Of a DNA stretch of 18,694 bases, positions 15,754-18,694 are shown piece by piece. The first letter of the stretch is position 1, and every line of letters begins with the position of its first letter. The stretch comes from CAZPHI01 sp964586425 (lineage in GTDB: Bacteria; Bacillota; Clostridia; Lachnospirales; Lachnospiraceae), in the NCBI GenBank assembly GCA_964586425.1, contig CAZPHI010000037.1, forward strand, positions 1-18,694, in the 5' to 3' direction. Made by a program: the position numbers and the translations under genes. Below the pieces are notes generated by a model. It was not told the DNA's origin. It saw only the letters and a list, made by a program, of their open reading frames with translations, and ran no database searches.

Positions 15754-15793
15754 GTATAACATATAACAAAAAGACATAATATGTGGAGGCGTA

Positions 15794-16951
15794 ATGGACT
15801 TTTTTCTTAGAAGCTTTATATATCTTATATGTGCGTTTTTTACATATGAGATTAATGGTAGTATTGTAGATTTTAGATTTGTTGCAGTGTTTTTATTATT
15901 GTTTTGCTATGTATGCTGTACAGTAATCTTGAATGATAAGAAAACCTGTTTTGTTGTGAATATAGTATCAGTATGCGCAATGATATTTGTACCATATGTT
16001 GTATGCTTTTTGCCAGTTGTTTTATTTGAACTGACGCAGAAGTGCTATATAAGCAAACGTAATGCAAAGAATAGAGAATTTTACTTCTGGATTATATTAA
16101 TGTGTATTACAATAATTGCTGCAATATACAATATATATATTGCAGGTATAGGCATAAGGTATATTGTATATACAGCATTTATCAGTATTGCAAGCATTGT
16201 GATATGTTGTTTGTATTATAGGAACAAAGAATTAAGCGAACATATTATTGAAATAAGAGATAATAGCAAGGAATTGAATGAAGCATTAGCAAAGAAAAAT
16301 AAATATTTAATAGAAAGTCAGGATAGTGAGATATATAATGCCACGCTAAAAGAACGTAATAGAATAGCTAGGGAGATACATGATAATGTAGGACATATGC
16401 TATCAAGGGCATTAATACAGAATGGTGCACTGATTTCTGTAACGCAGGATGAGAAAAAGGATATGCTTATATCTATGCGAGAGACATTAGATGAGGCTAT
16501 GACATCAATAAGGACAAGTGTTCACGATTTACATGATGAATCAATTGATTTGAAGAAATCGATTGAGGAGGCTATAAGTCCATTGGTTGATTATAAGATA
16601 GATTTTTTGTTTGATGTTGATAATGAAGTTCCAAGTAAATACAAGTATTGCTTTATATCGGTTATTAAAGAAGCGGTTTCTAATATAATTAAATACAGCA
16701 ATGGTGATGAGGTTACGATTGCGTTGAGAGAGCATCCTGCATTCTATCAATTATTGATTAAAGATAATGGTAATAATTGTAATAATAAAAATATGTCGAA
16801 CAGAGATATGACGAACAAAACCAGATATGAATATAGCAGTAGTGATGGCATTGGCTTGGTTAATATGAAGGACAGAGTTGAAGCCATTGGTGGCAATATT
16901 GATATTAATTTTGATAATGGATGCAGGATTTTCATTACTTTAAACAAGTAG
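15794..16951 (+). CDS. membrane sensor histidine kinase (DesK/LnrJ-like, HisKA_3)
   Basis: This 385-residue membrane kinase has about six hydrophobic segments in residues 5-143 and no sizeable extracytoplasmic domain, so it probably senses signals in or at the membrane. A coiled-coil-like linker (about 144-185) leads to the dimerisation and phosphoacceptor helix ERNRIAREIHDNVGHMLSR, with phosphorylated His196. The ATPase domain shows the N-box KEAVSNIIKYS, the G1-like IKDNG and the G2 box GIGLVNMKDRVEAIGG. This is the HPK7 (NarX/DesK/LiaS) type, which pairs with NarL-family regulators, and one lies 47 bases downstream. GGAGG lies 4 bases before the ATG, a short spacing. Divergence from an ABC-2 exporter suggests it controls that exporter. 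Confidence 0.93.
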   Translation: MDFFLRSFIYLICAFFTYEINGSIVDFRFVAVFLLLFCYVCCTVILNDKKTCFVVNIVSVCAMIFVPYVVCFLPVVLFELTQKCYISKRNAKNREFYFWIILMCITIIAAIYNIYIAGIGIRYIVYTAFISIASIVICCLYYRNKELSEHIIEIRDNSKELNEALAKKNKYLIESQDSEIYNATLKERNRIAREIHDNVGHMLSRALIQNGALISVTQDEKKDMLISMRETLDEAMTSIRTSVHDLHDESIDLKKSIEEAISPLVDYKIDFLFDVDNEVPSKYKYCFISVIKEAVSNIIKYSNGDEVTIALREHPAFYQLLIKDNGNNCNNKNMSNRDMTNKTRYEYSSSDGIGLVNMKDRVEAIGGNIDINFDNGCRIFITLNK

Positions 16952-16998
16952 ATAATATATAATTAAATAAAAGCATTAGTGTGAAAGGGGTTGTTAAT

Positions 16999-17625
16999 AT
17001 GAGAGTAATAGTAATAGATGATGATAATATTGTATCCATGTCATTGAAGATGATAATTGAAGCATCTGGTGATATCATAGTGGAGGCAACAGGTACTAAT
17101 GGACTTGAGGCTATTGAATTATACGATAAGTATAGTCCAGATGTGGTATTGATGGATATAAGAATGGAGACAATGAATGGACTTGATGCCGCAAAAGAGA
17201 TATTAAGCAGACATAAGGAGGCAAAAATTCTTTTTCTCACGACATTCTCAGATGATGAATATATTATAGAAGCTTTGAATATAGGAATAAAAGGTTATAT
17301 ATTAAAGCAGGATTATGATTGCATTGTACCATCAATTAAAGCTGTTTTATCAGGACAGAATGTCTTCGGTGGCAAAATAATAGAGAAGATTCCAGCATTA
17401 CTGAATAATAAGCAAGGTTTTGATTATGCAAGCAATGGTATTAATCAAAAGGAATATGACATAATCCAACTTGTAGCACAAGGTCTAAGTAATAAAGAGA
17501 TTGCAGAAAAAGCATTCCTTTCAGAGGGAACAGTAAGAAATTATCTTAGTATAATACTTGAAAAGCTTCAATTACGTGACCGTACACAGCTAGCGGTTTT
17601 TTATTATAATCATGGTGGTAAATAA
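16999..17625 (+). CDS. NarL/LuxR-family response regulator (LnrK-like)
   Basis: The 208-residue response regulator starts MRVIVIDDDN. The receiver domain (about 1-120) has the acidic pocket Asp7-Asp8-Asp9, the phosphoacceptor Asp53 in VVLMDIRM, the Thr switch in LFLTTFSDD and the conserved Lys in KGYILK. The C-terminal LuxR-type helix-turn-helix (about 145-208) reads LVAQGLSNKEIAEKAFLSEG, then TVRNYLS and LQLRDRTQLA. The ATG at 16999 is preferred, with AAAGGGG 8 bases upstream; an in-frame GTG at 16981 would add six residues and has no site. It should take phosphate from the kinase just upstream. The divergent exporter operon and its own promoter region are likely targets. Confidence 0.94.
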   Translation: MRVIVIDDDNIVSMSLKMIIEASGDIIVEATGTNGLEAIELYDKYSPDVVLMDIRMETMNGLDAAKEILSRHKEAKILFLTTFSDDEYIIEALNIGIKGYILKQDYDCIVPSIKAVLSGQNVFGGKIIEKIPALLNNKQGFDYASNGINQKEYDIIQLVAQGLSNKEIAEKAFLSEGTVRNYLSIILEKLQLRDRTQLAVFYYNHGGK

Positions 17626-17638
17626 TTAATTGCAATAA

Positions 17639-18430
17639 TTATCTCTTCAAATATATATAATGTCTGTTTAGTTCTTTGATTCGCTGCGGAGCACGAAGAA
17701 GAGATCCAAGTTTATTGTATATCCAATAACCTATGATTCCCAGATATTTTAGCAATCCGTTAACTTCTTTATATAGATTTTCTTTTAATGTGGCCTCAGC
17801 TTTTTCGATTTTATGATTCTTTATTGCATCTATTAAATCATTGTTATTTTCAATATGATGCTTGAAAATAGTAGCAGCCGTTCCAATGGTATATGTTTTG
17901 TGAGAGTCGGAACCAGCTGTTGTAGGCTTGTTATATCTTTTAGCAAGGATACTAGATCTAAAATTATCAATTGGGTTCGTACATGAATTGAATATCTCAA
18001 TAAAGTCGAATTTCTTGATTAGTTCTTTATTCTTTTTGGCAATACGGTTATGCATATATGCATAAAAACCTGTTCCATATGGATGAGCAGGACCGAGAAT
18101 ACCACCTAATCCATGGACTATCTTCTCAAGCTGTTCAACAGTCATTCCACGAATTTCTAGTAATTTAGAGTGAACACCATCCGGTAGAACAGCAATCATA
18201 TGTCCGCCATCCTTTGTATCATATTCAATTCCTTTTAATACTGTAAATGCTTTGTCAAGGTGCAAGTCTTTAGCGACATCTTTCCATTTTTCAAAGCCTT
18301 TATATGAATTATGGTCTGTAATTAACATTCCATCATAGCCATTGTGAATAAGATGCTTAATATAAGATATAACATCAATTTTTGCATCAATTGAGCCTTC
18401 TTTTGTGTGACAGTGCATATCAAACTTCAT
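17639..18430 (-). CDS. PHP-domain metal-dependent phosphoesterase
   Basis: The 263-residue protein carries a PHP (polymerase and histidinol phosphatase) domain, a metal-dependent phosphoesterase fold. Metal-ligand motifs are complete and in order: MHCHT (His6, His8), ITDHN (Asp39, His40), KGIEYD (Glu69), GHMIAVL (His77), GPAHPYG (His116) and AGSDSHK (Asp175, His177). Related stand-alone PHP proteins hydrolyse small phosphoesters or nucleotides; the substrate here cannot be told. After about residue 215 a tail rich in hydrophobic and basic residues (GLLKYLGIIGYWIYNKLGS, then basic) could be an amphipathic membrane-binding helix. GAGG lies 5 bases before the ATG. It converges on the response regulator with 13 bases between stops and has its own promoter, so it appears monocistronic and unrelated to the exporter locus. 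Confidence 0.87.
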   Translation of the reverse strand: MKFDMHCHTKEGSIDAKIDVISYIKHLIHNGYDGMLITDHNSYKGFEKWKDVAKDLHLDKAFTVLKGIEYDTKDGGHMIAVLPDGVHSKLLEIRGMTVEQLEKIVHGLGGILGPAHPYGTGFYAYMHNRIAKKNKELIKKFDFIEIFNSCTNPIDNFRSSILAKRYNKPTTAGSDSHKTYTIGTAATIFKHHIENNNDLIDAIKNHKIEKAEATLKENLYKEVNGLLKYLGIIGYWIYNKLGSLLRAPQRIKELNRHYIYLKR

Positions 18431-18467
18431 AATATCCTCGATTCTTTACTACATATAAGATGATATA

Positions 18468-18496
18468 ATCATAGTACTATTCTTTTTATATTTCAA
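18468..18496 (-). promoter_or_regulatory. promoter of the PHP-domain gene
   Basis: On the minus strand, TTGAAA (18496-18491) is followed after 17 bases by TATGAT (18473-18468), a good vegetative-type match. Transcription would start near 18461, about 30 bases before the ATG at 18430. Confidence 0.65.
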
Positions 18497-18641
18497 ATAT
18501 ATAATTCATATAAAATGATGTAAAATTCGAAAATATGCAAGAACAGAAAGCAAATATATGATTTTTGGATATCTTAAAACGGCGAAAAACAGGGGATTTT
18601 AAAATAAATTGAAGAAATTTTCAAAATAATTCAAAAAATTG

Positions 18642-18670
18642 TTGACAAAGCAATCCAGAGATGATATTAT
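18642..18670 (+). promoter_or_regulatory. strong promoter at right edge, possibly of a stable-RNA operon
   Basis: Consensus TTGACA (18642-18647) is followed after 17 bases by TATTAT (18665-18670), with TATAAT overlapping at 18668-18673. Just upstream (about 18600-18641) are A- and T-tracts resembling an UP element. The start point would be near 18677, and the remaining bases up to the window end show no start codon with a ribosome binding site. Such promoters often precede rRNA or tRNA operons, but the transcript lies outside the window. Bases 18497-18600 show only AT-rich DNA. Confidence 0.6.
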
Positions 18671-18694
18671 AATCAAGTCGCTGCGGAACACATA

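Larger units (their letters stand above)
15573..15793. promoter_or_regulatory. divergent regulatory region between exporter operon and two-component system
   Basis: This 221-base, very AT-rich stretch has no gene. It holds the exporter leader with its ribosome binding site, a perfect 18-bp palindrome (15673-15690), the kinase promoter (15726-15753) and an ATAAC-rich inverted repeat (15746-15760). The exporter promoter is not clear. CATAAT at 15649-15644 on the minus strand is a possible -10 with no good -35, which would fit activator-dependent expression. TATTAT nearer the palindrome is an alternative that would fit repression. Confidence 0.6.

Noticed and set aside
17622..17642. AT-only hairpin (ATAATT/AATTAT) between the response regulator and PHP genes
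   Set aside because: A 6-bp stem of A-T pairs without a T-run is too weak to call a terminator.
1..18694. CRISPR arrays, insertion sequences, phage or toxin-antitoxin genes
   Set aside because: No regularly spaced repeats, transposase or integrase motifs, or small toxin-antitoxin gene pairs were seen on either strand.

Overview
The window is about 18.7 kb of low-GC Firmicutes chromosome. The SpoIID-type gene, GGAGG ribosome binding sites with frequent GTG and TTG starts, the scpA-scpB pair, a rhodanese-less ThiI next to a cysteine desulfurase, and a His-less HPr-like protein all point to a clostridial, probably Lachnospiraceae-like, gut or rumen anaerobe. This placement is inferred from gene content; no rRNA or other taxonomic marker is in the window. 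There is no transposase, integrase, CRISPR array, phage gene or tRNA gene. It reads mostly as core chromosome plus one accessory-looking transport and sensing locus.

Left part (1-3400): a long membrane-anchored SpoIID/LytB-domain protein meets a YihY/BrkB-family membrane protein tail to tail, with the two stop codons overlapping. The intergenic region 3233-3417 carries two good divergent sigma-A-type promoters with an inverted repeat between and across them.

Central operon (3418-10451, + strand): scpA, scpB, an M18 aminopeptidase, prmA, rsmE, a NifS-like cysteine desulfurase and thiI are packed with gaps of 2-62 bases. They cover chromosome segregation, peptide turnover, methylation of ribosomal protein L11 and 16S rRNA, and sulfur transfer to tRNA. 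A strong hairpin follows at 10466-10499. Its best T-run faces the minus strand, so it mainly ends the convergent gene for a Crh-like HPr protein that lacks the phosphorylatable histidine. Divergent from that gene is mtaB (tRNA t6A37 methylthiotransferase), closed by a 16-bp bidirectional hairpin at 12275-12313.

Right part (12315-17625): a three-gene ABC-2 exporter operon (ATPase, permease, permease; minus strand) is divergent from a histidine kinase and NarL-type response regulator pair (plus strand). The five-gene layout, protein sizes and families match the Bacillus LnrJK-LnrLMN linearmycin/polyene resistance type of system. The 221-bp divergent region has a near-consensus extended -10 promoter for the kinase and a perfect 18-bp palindrome (15673-15690) that is the best candidate operator. 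A PHP-domain phosphoesterase gene follows on the minus strand. The last 60 bases hold a strong + strand promoter with an A/T-rich upstream element, of the sort seen before stable-RNA operons, but its gene lies beyond the window.

Nothing here amounts to an obviously new defence or mobile system. The items most worth a second look are the Crh-like HPr, the Lnr-like exporter/sensor locus with its palindrome, and the SpoIID protein whose N-terminal region resembles a degenerate S-layer-homology repeat.
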